Positions 32,650-42,233 are shown, numbered from the stretch's first letter. The stretch is DNA of 64,000 bases from Burkholderiaceae bacterium (GCA_026125795.1 JAHCKM010000001.1:992001-1056000), one strand, 5' to 3'. The notes: generated from the sequence alone by a model not told the origin. A program made the numbers and translations.

Positions 32650-34554
32650 ATGGCCCGCCGAACCCCTCTGTGGCGACAGGCTTTGGACACTGCGGCGGCG
32701 TTGGTCGGCGAGCCGGTGGTACTGATCGACATCCGCGCGGGCCGTGTCGTGCACGTGAACGCTGAGTTCAGCGCCCGCACGGGTTTCCCCGTCGACGCCG
32801 TCGTCGGCCGCACCCCCGGTGCGGGCGGCTGGTGGACCGAGCCGGACGGGCCGAGAGAACTTCTCGACGCCCTGCCGGACGCCGCCGCCGCGCACGAGGC
32901 CCGGCTCGCGCTGCGCCACCGCGATGGCCGGGCCGTGTCGATCGGCGTGCGTGCGGCGCGGGTCGGGCCTGCCGGGTCGCACCTCCAGATCGTCGGCCAG
33001 ACCGATGCCGATTCCGTCGAGCGCGAAGCCTTGTTCCGGCATGTGCCGGTCGGTCTGGCCATGAGCCGGTCACGCCGCTTCGTCCAGGTCAATCCGGCGT
33101 TCGAGCGCCTTTTCGGCTGGTCGGCCGGCGAACTGGTTGGCCAGCCCGGGCGCGCGGTCTGGCCGAGCGACGAGGTCTACGCGGAGATCGGCCGGCGCGT
33201 CGGGCCCGCCCTGCTGCGCGGCGAAGTGGTCGACCTCGAACCCGTCGAAGTGGTCACCCGCGACGGCACGGCCCGGGTGCTGCGCATGGTCGTGCTGGCG
33301 ATCGATGCCAGGCTGGGCATCGGGGGCGGCACGCTGTGGATCTGCGAGGACGTGGGCGAGCGCATCCGGCTCGGGCGGGAGATGGTCGTCGCGCGCCGTC
33401 GCGCGGAGGCGGCCAGCCAAGCCAAGAGCCAGTTTCTCGCGAACATGAGCCACGAGCTGCGGACGCCGCTGAACGCCATCCTGGGCCTCGCGCGGCTGCT
33501 CCAGCAGGACGGCGCCATGCCGCCGGATCAGGCCCGCCACGTCGGCCTGATCGCCGACAGCGCCAGCGGCCTCGCGGCGGTGGTCTCCGACATCCTCGAC
33601 CTGTGCAAGATCGAGGCTGGCCACGTCACGCTCGAGTCCGCGCCATTCGAACTCCATGAACTCGTGAACTCGTTGCACGCCTCGTTCCAGGTGCTGGCGA
33701 CATCGCGCGACCTCGCGTTCGTGCTCGAGATCGCTCCTGCCGTGCCACGGATCGTCGCAGGCGACGCGCATCGTGTGCGGCAGATCCTCGCCAACCTCGT
33801 CAACAACGCGCTGAAGTTCACGGCGGTCGGCGGGGTGCGGGTCGCACTGACCCCGGCGCAAGCCGGCTGCGTTCGCTTCGAGGTGCACGACACGGGCCCG
33901 GGCTTCGACGACGCGGAGCGCGAGCGGCTGTTCCAGCCGTTCACCCAGGCCGACGACTCGACGACGCGCCGCTACGGCGGCACGGGGCTGGGCCTGTCGA
34001 TCTGCCGCGAGCTGGCGGAGCTGATGGGCGGGCGCGTCGGCGCCGTCGGCCGTCCCGGATCGGGCAGCGAATTCTGGTTCGAATTGCCGCTCGCAGCGTC
34101 GACGGACGTGCCGGTCGCGTCCGACTTCGCGCAACTGGACGAGCAAGCGTTGGTCGGCATCCGGGTGCTGGTGGTCGAGGACAATCCGGTCAACCTCCTG
34201 ATCTGCGTCGCGCTGCTCGAGCGGCGCGGCGCGCAGGTCAGGCAAGCCGGCGATGGCCATGCCGCCATCGAAGCGGCGCAGGCCGCCGCCGCCCGCGGGG
34301 AGCCGTTCGATGTGGTGCTGATGGACCTGCAAATGCCAGTGCTGGGCGGTCTCGAGGCGACGCGCCGGCTGCGTGAGCAGTGGACGGCGGCGGACCTCGC
34401 CGTGATCGGGCTGTCGGCGGCAGCGTTCGCGTCGGAACGGGCCGAGGCGCTGGCTGCGGGCATGGACGACTTTGTGGCCAAGCCGGTCGAACCCCGGCGG
34501 CTCGAGCGCGCCATCGTGCGTGCGCTGCGCCGGCGCCGGCACGGCGGAGGATGA
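32650..34554 (+). CDS. Cytoplasmic hybrid sensor histidine kinase
   Basis: A 634-residue protein. Two PAS-like domains at about 15-115 and 125-235, a HisKA domain with phospho-acceptor His268 ([11 protein letters not shown]), an HATPase domain (N box NLVNNALKF near 382, [15 protein letters not shown]), and a receiver domain from about 504 with Asp559 (VVLMDLQMP) and Lys611 (FVAKP). No membrane segment or signal peptide, so it should sense an internal cue. No separate response regulator or Hpt gene is beside it; its phosphorelay partner must lie elsewhere. It starts 55 bases after the DUF35 gene. Confidence 0.9.
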   Translation: MARRTPLWRQALDTAAALVGEPVVLIDIRAGRVVHVNAEFSARTGFPVDAVVGRTPGAGGWWTEPDGPRELLDALPDAAAAHEARLALRHRDGRAVSIGVRAARVGPAGSHLQIVGQTDADSVEREALFRHVPVGLAMSRSRRFVQVNPAFERLFGWSAGELVGQPGRAVWPSDEVYAEIGRRVGPALLRGEVVDLEPVEVVTRDGTARVLRMVVLAIDARLGIGGGTLWICEDVGERIRLGREMVVARRRAEAASQAKSQFLANMSHELRTPLNAILGLARLLQQDGAMPPDQARHVGLIADSASGLAAVVSDILDLCKIEAGHVTLESAPFELHELVNSLHASFQVLATSRDLAFVLEIAPAVPRIVAGDAHRVRQILANLVNNALKFTAVGGVRVALTPAQAGCVRFEVHDTGPGFDDAERERLFQPFTQADDSTTRRYGGTGLGLSICRELAELMGGRVGAVGRPGSGSEFWFELPLAASTDVPVASDFAQLDEQALVGIRVLVVEDNPVNLLICVALLERRGAQVRQAGDGHAAIEAAQAAAARGEPFDVVLMDLQMPVLGGLEATRRLREQWTAADLAVIGLSAAAFASERAEALAAGMDDFVAKPVEPRRLERAIVRALRRRRHGGG

Positions 34555-34609
34555 GCAGCCGCGCCGCGCGACGCGGTGTGGGAACATCGATCGCGAAAGG
34601 ACAGCAACC

Positions 34610-35452
34610 ATGCCGCCACAAACGCTGCGGGTGACCCGCCTCGCCGGCGCCATCGGCGCCGAGGTTGCCGGGCTGGACCTGCGCGAACCTCTGCAGGCCG
34701 ACCAGGCCGCGCGGCTGCGCGCCATCTGGCTCGAGCACGGTGTCGTCTTCCTGCGCGGGCAACAGCTGGACAACAACCAGTTCCTCGCGTTCGCGCGCAC
34801 CGTCGGCACGCCCGTGGAGTACCCGTTCGTGCGCGGCATCGAGGGCTATCCGCACATCATCGAGGTCAAGAAGCTCGAGCACGAGCGTGTCAACTTCGGT
34901 GGGGTCTGGCACACCGACACCGCCTACCTGGAGCGGCCGCCGATGGCCACGATGCTGCTGGCCCGCGAAGTTCCGCCGCAGGGCGGGGACACGCTGTTCT
35001 CGAGCCAGACGGCGGCCTACGAAGCATTGTCCGAAGGCATGCGCAAGCTGCTCGCGGGGCTGCGCTGCGTGAACAGCTCCGACAAGGCCGACGCGTCGCG
35101 CACGCGCGAGGATCGCGTCGCCGAGGCGGGCCGCGAACAGCGTTCGCGTTTCGAGGCCGAGCACCCGGCGGTTCGCGTGCATCCCGAAACGGGCCGCCGG
35201 GCGCTCTACATGAACGCCGGCCACACGGTGCGCTTTGCGGGAATGACCGAGGCCGAGAGCGCGCCGCTGCTGCAGTTCCTGTACGAACACCAGCGCAAGG
35301 AAGAGTTCACCTGCCGCTTCCGCTGGGAGCCGGGTTCGCTCGCGCTGTGGGACAACCGCTGCGTGCAGCACTACCCGATCAACGACTACCACGGCCACCG
35401 GCGCGTGATGCACCGCATCACGCTCGAGGGCGACGTGCCACGGGGCGCCTGA
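34610..35452 (+). CDS. TauD/TfdA-family alpha-ketoglutarate-dependent dioxygenase
   Basis: A 280-residue Fe(II)/2-oxoglutarate dioxygenase. The metal triad is WHTDTAY (His and Asp) and the distal His in QHYPINDYHGHRR, with the 2-oxoglutarate-binding Arg in HRRVMHRITL. It starts VTRLAGAIGAEVAGLDLREP, as the family does. Relatives hydroxylate taurine, phenoxyacids or alkyl sulfates, thereby splitting off the side group. AAGGA lies about 8 bases upstream of the ATG. It is convergent with the IclR gene, 8 bases apart. Substrate unknown. Confidence 0.9.
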   Translation: MPPQTLRVTRLAGAIGAEVAGLDLREPLQADQAARLRAIWLEHGVVFLRGQQLDNNQFLAFARTVGTPVEYPFVRGIEGYPHIIEVKKLEHERVNFGGVWHTDTAYLERPPMATMLLAREVPPQGGDTLFSSQTAAYEALSEGMRKLLAGLRCVNSSDKADASRTREDRVAEAGREQRSRFEAEHPAVRVHPETGRRALYMNAGHTVRFAGMTEAESAPLLQFLYEHQRKEEFTCRFRWEPGSLALWDNRCVQHYPINDYHGHRRVMHRITLEGDVPRGA

Positions 35453-35460
35453 TCCGGCGC

Positions 35461-36273
35461 TCAGCGCTGCGGGGCCAGCCGCGGCGTCAACGCGTCGGCC
35501 TCGCTGCGCAGGTCGCGTGCGAGCAGGCGCCCCCGGCGTTCGCCGAGGGCCTCGTCCATCGCCAGCGCCACGAGCGCGTGCGTCATGCGCCCGGCGCCGT
35601 CGAGCACGGGCACCGAGACGACGGCCACGCCGGCGATGTAGTTGCCGCGGTCGATGCTGTAGCCCTGCCGCCGCGCGGACAGCACGTCGCGCCGCCAGGC
35701 CGCCAGGCCCGGCGGCCGGTCCCAGCGCAACGCGGCGAAGCGCGCCTCGACGGCTGCCGGCGCGGCCTTGGAGAACGCCGCGACGAGCCGGCCGGTGGCG
35801 CTGATGAGCGCCGGGAAACGGCTGCCGATGTCGACGTGCAGGCGCAGCGGCGACGGCGAGTGCGACATCGCCAGCACCACCATGTGCTCGAGCCCGGCGA
35901 TGGCCACGCCCAGCGCCGTCACGCCCCACGCCGCGGACACGCGGTCGAGCGCCGGCTGCGCGAGGACCGGAAACGCGGTGGCCTGGCGCGCCGCGCGCGC
36001 GAGGGCGACCATGCCGACGCCGAGTGCGTACTGCTTGGCCGCGTCCACCTGCACCAGGCCTTCGGCCACCAGCACGCGCAGGATGTGCAGGCAAGTGCTC
36101 TGCACCAGGCCCAGCTCGCGCGCGACGACGCTCAGCGGCAGGTTGGGGCGCGCGGCGAGCAGACGCAGGATCGCGACCGCGCGTGTCACCGCGGGCACCT
36201 CGCGCAGGCGCGGCGCGGCGCGCTTTCGCGGCGCCGAAGGAGTGTCGGCGCCAGGCCCGTCAAAATTGTCCAT
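35461..36273 (-). CDS. IclR-family transcriptional regulator
   Basis: About 270 residues with an N-terminal winged helix (AVTRAVAILRLLAARP, then LPLSVVARELGLVQSTCLHILRVL) and a C-terminal effector-binding domain (SRFPALISATGRLVAAF, then GYSIDRGNYIAGVAVVSVPV). ATG 36273 is preferred; a TTG two codons upstream is possible. A perfect palindrome covers the start codon, suggesting autorepression. It is divergent from the ligase-dehydratase-Bug operon at 36349, the probable target. IclR members often govern aromatic or alicyclic acid catabolism. Confidence 0.9.
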   Translation of the reverse strand: MDNFDGPGADTPSAPRKRAAPRLREVPAVTRAVAILRLLAARPNLPLSVVARELGLVQSTCLHILRVLVAEGLVQVDAAKQYALGVGMVALARAARQATAFPVLAQPALDRVSAAWGVTALGVAIAGLEHMVVLAMSHSPSPLRLHVDIGSRFPALISATGRLVAAFSKAAPAAVEARFAALRWDRPPGLAAWRRDVLSARRQGYSIDRGNYIAGVAVVSVPVLDGAGRMTHALVALAMDEALGERRGRLLARDLRSEADALTPRLAPQR

Positions 36274-36284
36274 AGACAATTATA
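36265..36284. promoter_or_regulatory. Palindrome over IclR start codon, with -10 box
   Basis: ATTGTC-CATA-GACAAT at 36265-36280 is a perfect inverted repeat with six-base arms; the ATG of the IclR gene is inside it. A perfect -10 hexamer TATAAT lies on the minus strand at 36284-36279, five bases before that ATG, so the message may be leaderless. A further half-site TTGACAA lies at 36293-36299. A likely autoregulatory site that also faces the ligase gene at 36349. Confidence 0.55.
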
Positions 36285-36348
36285 GGTGCGCATTGACAAG
36301 CCGCAACGGTTTCTTCAAAGTCCGTTCCCGTCGCAGCGCCGCACGTCC

Positions 36349-37914
36349 ATGTCCCGCCTCACCGACCACGTCACCTACGCCGATGCGCTGGCATCGTGCA
36401 CGTCCGAGCGCCTGTGGGCGCTGTTCGACGGCGACCGCGCGCGCATGAACATCGCGCACGAGTGCATCGACCGCCACGCGGCCTCCGGCCGCACCGCGGT
36501 GATCGTGCTGCGCGCCGACGGCAGCGACGTGCAGCTGTCGTACCGCGAGCTCGCGGAGCAGTCGTCGCGTTTCGCGCACTGGTTGCGTGCGCGGGGCGTT
36601 TGCCCGGGCGACCGGGTCGCGGTGATGCTGGAGCCGTCGCTCGCGTTCTATGCCGCGGTGTTCGGCGCGATGAAGGCAGGCGCCGTCGCGGTGCCGCTGT
36701 TCACGCTGTTCGGGCCCGACGGCGTGCGCCTGCGCGTGCAGGACTGCCAACCCAGGCTGCTGGTCACGAACGCCGAGAAGGCGCTCGCCGTGACAGCGCA
36801 GCCGGGCCTTGAGGTGGCGATCGCCGATGCCGGCTTCCTCGCGGCGCTCGAGGCGTTCGCGCCCGTGTTCGAGCCGGACACCGCGGCCGACGACATGGCG
36901 CTGTTCCAGTACACCTCGGGCACCACGCGCGAGCAGCCCGACGCGGTGCGCCACCGGCACCGCTCGATCGTCACCCTGATGTACGCGGCGCTCTACGGCA
37001 CCGGCGTGCGCCCGGGTGAGCGCTTCATGTGCCCGTCGTCGCCGGCCTGGGGGCACGGCCTGGCGCACGGCACGCTGGCGCCGCTGGCGCTGGGCGCGAC
37101 GATCGGCGCCTACGCCGGCAAGTTCGATGCCGATCGCCTGCTGCGTGGCCTGCAGGACCACCGCTTCGACAACATCGCGGCGGCCGCCACGCACTACCGC
37201 ATGATGCGCAATGCCGGTACCGCGGATCGCTACCGCTACGCGATCAGGAAGGTCTCGTACACCGGCGAGCCCATCGACGGCGAGACCGCGGCCTTCGTCG
37301 AGCACACCTTCGGCCGCCCGGCGTGCAGCATGTACGGAACGACCGAGATCGGCGTTTGCCTCGTCAACTACCCAGGCGCGCCGGACTTTCCCGTCAAGCG
37401 TGGCTCGCTCGGCAAGCCGGTTCCGGGCCTGCGCGTGGAGGTGCAGGACGCCGAAGGCCGGCCGTGCCCGCCCGGGGCGGTCGGCGAGCTCAAGCTGTGG
37501 CGCGGCGGGCGCTGGATCGCCACCAAGGACCTCGGCCGCGTCGACGCCGACGGCCACTTCTGGCACTGCGGGCGCGCCGACGACGTGATCATCTCGGCGG
37601 GCTGGACGATGAGCGCCGTCGAGATCGAGGACGCGATCCTGCGCCATCCGGACGTACAGGAGGCCGCCGCGATCGGCGTGCCCGACGCGCTCCGGGGGCT
37701 CGTCGTCAAGGCCTTCGTCGTCGCGCGCCGCGCCGGCGACGATGCCTTCGTGCGCGAGATCCAGACCCTGGTGCGCGAGCGGCTGAGCCAGCACGAGTAT
37801 CCGCGCCAGGTCGCCTTCGTCGCCGAGCTGCCGAAGAACGCGGCCGGCAAGATCCTGCGCAAGCAACTGCGTGAGCGGGAGCAGGCGGCGGCGGCTGCCC
37901 CTTCGTCAACCTGA
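36349..37914 (+). CDS. AMP-forming acyl-CoA ligase (medium-chain or benzoate type)
   Basis: A 521-residue ligase. The phosphate loop is FQYTSGTTREQPDAVRHRH, with Asp in place of the usual Lys after Pro but the TSGTT core kept; SMYGTTEIG, then DLGRVDADGHFWHCGRADD and the catalytic AAGKILRKQL are present. FHSSPAWGHG-like CPSSPAWGHGLAHG resembles medium-chain and benzoate-CoA ligases. ATG 36349 fits the family start (SRLTDHVTYADAL); a GTG at 36286 would add 21 unlikely residues. First gene of an operon with the dehydratase at 37926 and the Bug receptor at 39088, probably under the IclR regulator. Confidence 0.87.
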   Translation: MSRLTDHVTYADALASCTSERLWALFDGDRARMNIAHECIDRHAASGRTAVIVLRADGSDVQLSYRELAEQSSRFAHWLRARGVCPGDRVAVMLEPSLAFYAAVFGAMKAGAVAVPLFTLFGPDGVRLRVQDCQPRLLVTNAEKALAVTAQPGLEVAIADAGFLAALEAFAPVFEPDTAADDMALFQYTSGTTREQPDAVRHRHRSIVTLMYAALYGTGVRPGERFMCPSSPAWGHGLAHGTLAPLALGATIGAYAGKFDADRLLRGLQDHRFDNIAAAATHYRMMRNAGTADRYRYAIRKVSYTGEPIDGETAAFVEHTFGRPACSMYGTTEIGVCLVNYPGAPDFPVKRGSLGKPVPGLRVEVQDAEGRPCPPGAVGELKLWRGGRWIATKDLGRVDADGHFWHCGRADDVIISAGWTMSAVEIEDAILRHPDVQEAAAIGVPDALRGLVVKAFVVARRAGDDAFVREIQTLVRERLSQHEYPRQVAFVAELPKNAAGKILRKQLREREQAAAAAPSST

Positions 37915-37925
37915 ACCAGCGTGTC

Positions 37926-39065
37926 ATGTCCACTTCCACCGAACGCACCTTCCCGAAGATCACCGACCGCGGCCTCGACGAGCTGCGCGCCCGCATCGGC
38001 GTCAAGATCGGCCATACCGTCGAGCCGTGGTGCCACGAGGCCACGCGCGACAACATCCGCCACTATGCGCACGGCATCGGCGACGACAACCCGCTGTGGT
38101 GCGATCCTGCCTATGCGGCGGGCACGCAGCACGGCGGCATCATTGCGCTGCCCAGCTTCCTGTTCGCCACCGACCGCATCGTCTCCGGCTACGTCGGCGG
38201 CCTGCCCGGGGTGCACGCGATGTGGTCGGGTGCCGACTGGACCTGGTACCAGCCGGTGCGCCGCAACGACGAGATCCACACCGAGGCCCGGCTGAAGGAC
38301 GCGATCGTGCGCGAGACGCAGTTCGCCGGCCGTGCGGTGCAGCAGATCTACCACGTCGACTTTTTCAACCAGCAGGGCGACCGGGTGGCCGAGGCCGACA
38401 GCTGGTGCTTCCGCACCGAACGGGACCACGCGCGCGAGAAGGGCACCAAGTACACCGAAGTGCGCCGGCGCGAGCCGCGCCGCTACACGCGCGAGGAGAT
38501 CGCCGAGGCCTGCAGGCTTTACGCGGACGAGCCGGTGCGCGGTGCGACGCCGCGACACTGGGAGGACGTGGCGGAGGGCGAGGCGCTGCCGACCATGCTC
38601 AAGGGGCCGATGACGGTGACCGGGTTCATCGCCTACGCGCAGGGATGGGGCGGCCTGTACATCCGCGCCAACAAGCTGGCGTGGAAGCTGGTCGACGATC
38701 ACCCGGGCCTGGGCATCACCAACCGCTTCGGGGTGCCCGACGTACCCGAACGCGTGCACTGGGAAGAAGAGTTCGCGCTCGAGGTCGGCGCCCCGGGCGC
38801 CTACGACTACGGCCCCGAACGCTGCTCCTGGCTGACCCACCACCTGACCAACTGGATGGGCGACGACGGCTTCCTGCGCCGCGCCACGTGCAAGATCCGC
38901 CGCCACAACCCGGCCGGCGACATGTTGTTCATCAAGGGCCACGTGAAGCGCAAGTTCGTCGAGGCCGGCCGCAAGCTGGTCGAGATCGAGCAGGAGGCGC
39001 GCAACCAGGACGGCGAGTTGTCGGTGCTCGGTTCGGGCGTGGTCGAGCTGCCGTCGCGCGGCTGA
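37926..39065 (+). CDS. MaoC/FAS1-like double-hotdog dehydratase
   Basis: A 379-residue protein with two hotdog halves. The first holds IRHYAHGIGDDNPLWCDP, the hydratase-like segment with Asp and a nearby polar group in place of the NPLH form; the second holds GPMTVTGFIAYAQGWGG. PF13452-type enzymes of this size hydrate or dehydrate acyl-CoAs, for example mesaconyl-CoA hydratases. It starts 11 bases after the ligase stop and ends 22 bases before the Bug gene, so one operon imports, activates and hydrates an acid. Substrate unknown. Confidence 0.82.
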   Translation: MSTSTERTFPKITDRGLDELRARIGVKIGHTVEPWCHEATRDNIRHYAHGIGDDNPLWCDPAYAAGTQHGGIIALPSFLFATDRIVSGYVGGLPGVHAMWSGADWTWYQPVRRNDEIHTEARLKDAIVRETQFAGRAVQQIYHVDFFNQQGDRVAEADSWCFRTERDHAREKGTKYTEVRRREPRRYTREEIAEACRLYADEPVRGATPRHWEDVAEGEALPTMLKGPMTVTGFIAYAQGWGGLYIRANKLAWKLVDDHPGLGITNRFGVPDVPERVHWEEEFALEVGAPGAYDYGPERCSWLTHHLTNWMGDDGFLRRATCKIRRHNPAGDMLFIKGHVKRKFVEAGRKLVEIEQEARNQDGELSVLGSGVVELPSRG

Positions 39066-39087
39066 CACCAGCTTCTGGAGGAACCCG

Positions 39088-40056
39088 ATGAGAGCATTCA
39101 CCCGTGCCGTCCTCGCGATCCTGGGCCTGCTGCTGATCGGCGTCCTGCCCGCCGCAGCGCAGGGCTGGCCTGCCAGGCCGGTGCGCATCGTCGTCCCCTA
39201 TCAGCCCGGGCAGGGCACCGACGTGCTCGCGCGCTTCCTCGCCGAGCGGCTCGGCAAGGAGTTCGGCCAGGCCTTCGTGGTCGACAACCGCGCCGGCGCC
39301 GGCGGCAACATCGGCGCGGCCGAAGCAGCGCGGGCCGCGCCCGATGGCTACAGCATCGTGATGGGGACGAACGGCACGCACGTGTTGAACGCGTTCCTGT
39401 ACGCGCAGATGCCCTTCGATGCGGAGAAGCAGTTCGCTCCCATCGGCCTGGTGAGCATTTTTCCGCTGGTGCTGATCGCCAACCCGGCTTCGCCGCACCA
39501 GAGCCTGGGCGACGTGCTCGCTGCCGCCAAGGCCAAACCCGACAGCATCGACGTCGCCCTGCCCAGCACCACCGCGCGACTCGTGCTCGAGCTGCTGAAG
39601 CAGGACAGCGGCACCATGCTGCGCGCGATCCCGTACAAGGGTTCGGCCACCTCGATGACCGACCTGATCGGCGGTCAGGTCGGCCTGGCGATCGACACCG
39701 TCAGCGCCGCGAAGTCGTTCATCGCCAGCGGCAAGGTGCGGGTGCTCGGCGTCACGTCGCGCAGCGAGTCCGCATTGCTGCCGGGGGTGCGGACTGTGGC
39801 CGCGCAGGGACTTCCCGGTTTCCAGGTCGTGGCCTGGAACGCGCTGTATGCGCCACACGGCACGCCGACCGACGTGATCCAGCGCTTGAACGCCGCGGTG
39901 GCGAAGATCCTCGCCGAGCCGGAGGTGCGCCTGCGCATGCTGGAACTCGGCCACGAGCCCGCCGGCGGCAGCCCGGCGGAGCTTGCCGCCTTTGCGCAGT
40001 CCGAGCGGCAGAAGTGGGGCCCGCTCGCCCAGCGCGCCGGCATCAAGGCCGAATGA
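39088..40056 (+). CDS. Bug/TctC-family periplasmic solute receptor
   Basis: A 322-residue receptor with a signal peptide cleaved near AAAQ-GWPARPVRIVVPY and the motifs DNRAGAGGNIGA and IPYKGSATSMTDLIGG. Ends LAAFAQSERQKWGPLAQ, then RAGIKAE. A good GGAGG lies 8 bases before the ATG. It is the third gene of the ligase-dehydratase operon and likely supplies its acid. A remnant of a second Bug C-terminus follows within 15 bases. Confidence 0.9.
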   Translation: MRAFTRAVLAILGLLLIGVLPAAAQGWPARPVRIVVPYQPGQGTDVLARFLAERLGKEFGQAFVVDNRAGAGGNIGAAEAARAAPDGYSIVMGTNGTHVLNAFLYAQMPFDAEKQFAPIGLVSIFPLVLIANPASPHQSLGDVLAAAKAKPDSIDVALPSTTARLVLELLKQDSGTMLRAIPYKGSATSMTDLIGGQVGLAIDTVSAAKSFIASGKVRVLGVTSRSESALLPGVRTVAAQGLPGFQVVAWNALYAPHGTPTDVIQRLNAAVAKILAEPEVRLRMLELGHEPAGGSPAELAAFAQSERQKWGPLAQRAGIKAE

Positions 40057-40069
40057 AAAGCGCCGGACG

Positions 40070-40141
40070 CAGGAGGTCGGCGCGTTCGGCCAGGCGGAGC
40101 GTGCCCGCTGGGTGCCGCTGGTGCGTGCGCTGAAGATCGGG
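40070..40141 (+). pseudogene. Bug/TctC C-terminal remnant
   Basis: The frame reads QEVGAFGQAERARWVPLV, then RALKI, which lines up with the C-terminal helix of the intact receptor just upstream (AAFAQSERQKWGPLAQ). No start, no body and no proper stop follow. It is probably what is left of a tandem Bug gene after a deletion. The remaining bases up to 40177 show nothing. Confidence 0.6.
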
Positions 40142-40177
40142 ACCTGGCGATGCCGGCCGGGTTCGATGCAATCCGCG

Positions 40178-40972
40178 TCAGCGGGCGGGCCGCTGCGCGC
40201 CCTGCGCGGTCTGCTGCAGGCGAGCCAGCGCGTCCAGCACTGCCGGCCGCGCCCGGTGCTGCGGGTCGTGCCCAACGCCCGGCAGCGCCGTCACTTCCAG
40301 CGCCATCGCGCCGTGCTCGACGAGCACGCGGGCGCTCGGCCGCCAGCCATAATCGTCGGCTTGGCCGAAGATCGCGCTCACCGGGCAGCGCACCTGCGCC
40401 ACCTGCGGCGCCATCGTCCAGTGCACGGCGGCCTCGTCGGCCCAGGCCCCGTGCCAACCGCGGAACATCGACTCCGTCTTGTCGCCGTGGTGGCGGGCGA
40501 GCTTCTCGCGCAGGCCGCCGCGCTCGAAGGCTTCCCGGGCGCCGTCCATCGCGCGCACCATCTGCAGGTCGAGCGCGATCGTCGGCGAGCAGGCGCACAC
40601 CCCGAGCACCGCCTGCGGGTGGGCGGCCGCGGCGAGCACCGCCATCGCGCCGCCGTCGCTGTGCCCGAACAGCAGCGCCTGGCGGATGCCGAAGTGGCGC
40701 AGCAGGTCGCCGAACACCGGGCCCGACTCTCGCTGGCGGTACGAGCGGTCGCGGCTCGGGCCGTGCGCCTCCGAGCCGCCGTAGCCCCAGCGGTCGTAGG
40801 AGAGCACGGCCAGGCCGGTGCGCTCGGCGATTTGCTCGGGCAGGTCCTTCCAGGTGCTCGTGCAGTCGAGCCCGCCGTGCAGCATCACGACGACCGGCGC
40901 GGCGGCGTCGATGCGCCCCCAGCTGCGCGCCGCAAGCATGCGGCCGCCGCCGGTGAATCGGTGATCCTGCAT
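40178..40972 (-). CDS. Alpha/beta-hydrolase
   Basis: A 264-residue hydrolase with VVMLHGGLDCTSTW for the oxyanion hole, nucleophile elbow GHSDGG, and C-terminal His in PGVGHDPQH. The acid is probably the Asp of FGQADDYGW. Likely an esterase or thioesterase. It is the last of eleven minus-strand genes and starts 20 bases after the dehydrogenase stop. Convergent with the Bug operon. Confidence 0.88.
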   Translation of the reverse strand: MQDHRFTGGGRMLAARSWGRIDAAAPVVVMLHGGLDCTSTWKDLPEQIAERTGLAVLSYDRWGYGGSEAHGPSRDRSYRQRESGPVFGDLLRHFGIRQALLFGHSDGGAMAVLAAAAHPQAVLGVCACSPTIALDLQMVRAMDGAREAFERGGLREKLARHHGDKTESMFRGWHGAWADEAAVHWTMAPQVAQVRCPVSAIFGQADDYGWRPSARVLVEHGAMALEVTALPGVGHDPQHRARPAVLDALARLQQTAQGAQRPAR

Positions 40973-40992
40973 GCGCAGCGGCAGGTTCGGTC

Positions 40993-42189
40993 TCAGTAGG
41001 ACTTCGGCAGGCCGAGCACGTGCTCGCCGATGTAGTTCATCAGCATCTCGTTGTTGATCGGCGCGATCTCGAGCAGGCGGATCATCGGCCACAGCGTCAC
41101 CACGTCGTAGTCGCGGTCGAAGCCGTAGCCGCCGTGGGTCTGCAGCGTGGCCTCGATCGCCGCCACCGCCGCGCGCGAGGCCAGCAGCTTGGCCATGTTG
41201 GCGTGCGCGCCGGCGTCCTCGCCGTTGTCGAAGCGGTCGGCGGCGTCGTAGGTCATCAGCCGCGCCGCTTCGATCTCGGCCTTGGCCAGGGCCAGCCGAT
41301 GCTGCAGCGCCTGGTAGCTGCCGATCGGCCGGCCGAATGGCTTGCGGTCGTTGGCGTAGGCCACCGCCTTGGACAGCGCGTAGTCGCCCAGGCCCAGCGC
41401 CGCGCCCGCGGCGAGCAGCCGCTCGGAATTCAGGCCCTCGAACATCAGCTTGGCGCCCTTGCCGGGCTCGCCGATCACCGCGTCGGCCGGCAGCTGCACG
41501 TTGTCGAAGAACACCATGTACTGGCGCTCGGCGGTCTCGACCTGGATGTTGAGCTGCTGCAGCTTGATACCCGGCGAATTCATGTCGAGCACGAACAGCG
41601 ACATGCCATCGGTGCGGTGCTTCACCTCGCCGGCCTTGGTGGTGCGGGCGACGACGAGCATCGTGTCGGCGTCGCGCGCGCCGGAGATGAAGACCTTCTG
41701 GCCGTTCAGCGTCCAGCCGCCATCCGCACTGCGGGTCGCCAGGGTCGTCATCGCGAAGCTGTTGGTGCCGGCGTTGGGCTCGGTGATCGCGAAGCACAGC
41801 TTCTTCTCGCCGGTGCAGGTGGGCGTGACGTAGCGGGCAATCTGCTCCTTGGTGCCGTTGCGCACGATGGGCACCCGGCCCAGCCCGGTGACGACGAGGA
41901 ACAGCGTGGGCACGCCGGCCAGCGCGAGCGCTTCGTTGAGCGCGGTGATCTCGAGCACGCCGCCGCCGGAGCCGCCGTGCTCCTCGGGGATGGACAGGCC
42001 CAGCAGGCCGAACTTGCCGAGCGCCTGCCACAGCTCGTCGGGAAAGCGGTCCTCCTTGATGCACTGCAGGATGTAGCTGCGCGGGTATTGCTTGGTGACG
42101 CCGCGCGTGGCTTCCTGGATGTCGCGCACGCGGCTTTGGATCATGGCCGAGGCGGTGGTGCGGCCGGTCGGCGCGGCGGGGGTGTTCAT
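40993..42189 (-). CDS. Acyl-CoA dehydrogenase, helix-G Glu type
   Basis: A 398-residue dehydrogenase with CFAITEPNAGTNS and GQKVFISGARDADT. Glu256 in LNSERL is the likely base; the C-terminus reads IAPINNEMLMNYIGEHVLG and ends LPKSY without EGT-x4-R. An N-terminal extension of about 15 residues is present. It follows the AtuA-like gene by 44 bases and precedes the hydrolase by 20. In this context citronellyl-CoA-type or other branched substrates are plausible but unproved. Confidence 0.9.
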   Translation of the reverse strand: MNTPAAPTGRTTASAMIQSRVRDIQEATRGVTKQYPRSYILQCIKEDRFPDELWQALGKFGLLGLSIPEEHGGSGGGVLEITALNEALALAGVPTLFLVVTGLGRVPIVRNGTKEQIARYVTPTCTGEKKLCFAITEPNAGTNSFAMTTLATRSADGGWTLNGQKVFISGARDADTMLVVARTTKAGEVKHRTDGMSLFVLDMNSPGIKLQQLNIQVETAERQYMVFFDNVQLPADAVIGEPGKGAKLMFEGLNSERLLAAGAALGLGDYALSKAVAYANDRKPFGRPIGSYQALQHRLALAKAEIEAARLMTYDAADRFDNGEDAGAHANMAKLLASRAAVAAIEATLQTHGGYGFDRDYDVVTLWPMIRLLEIAPINNEMLMNYIGEHVLGLPKSY

Positions 42190-42233
42190 GGGCGTGTCCT
42201 TTCGTGCGGGGTTCGCGGGAGTCCGGGCTCGGC

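Noticed and set aside
36286-36348. GTG 36286 as the start of the ligase
   Set aside because: It would add 21 residues not typical of the family and has no ribosome site; ATG 36349 fits the family start.
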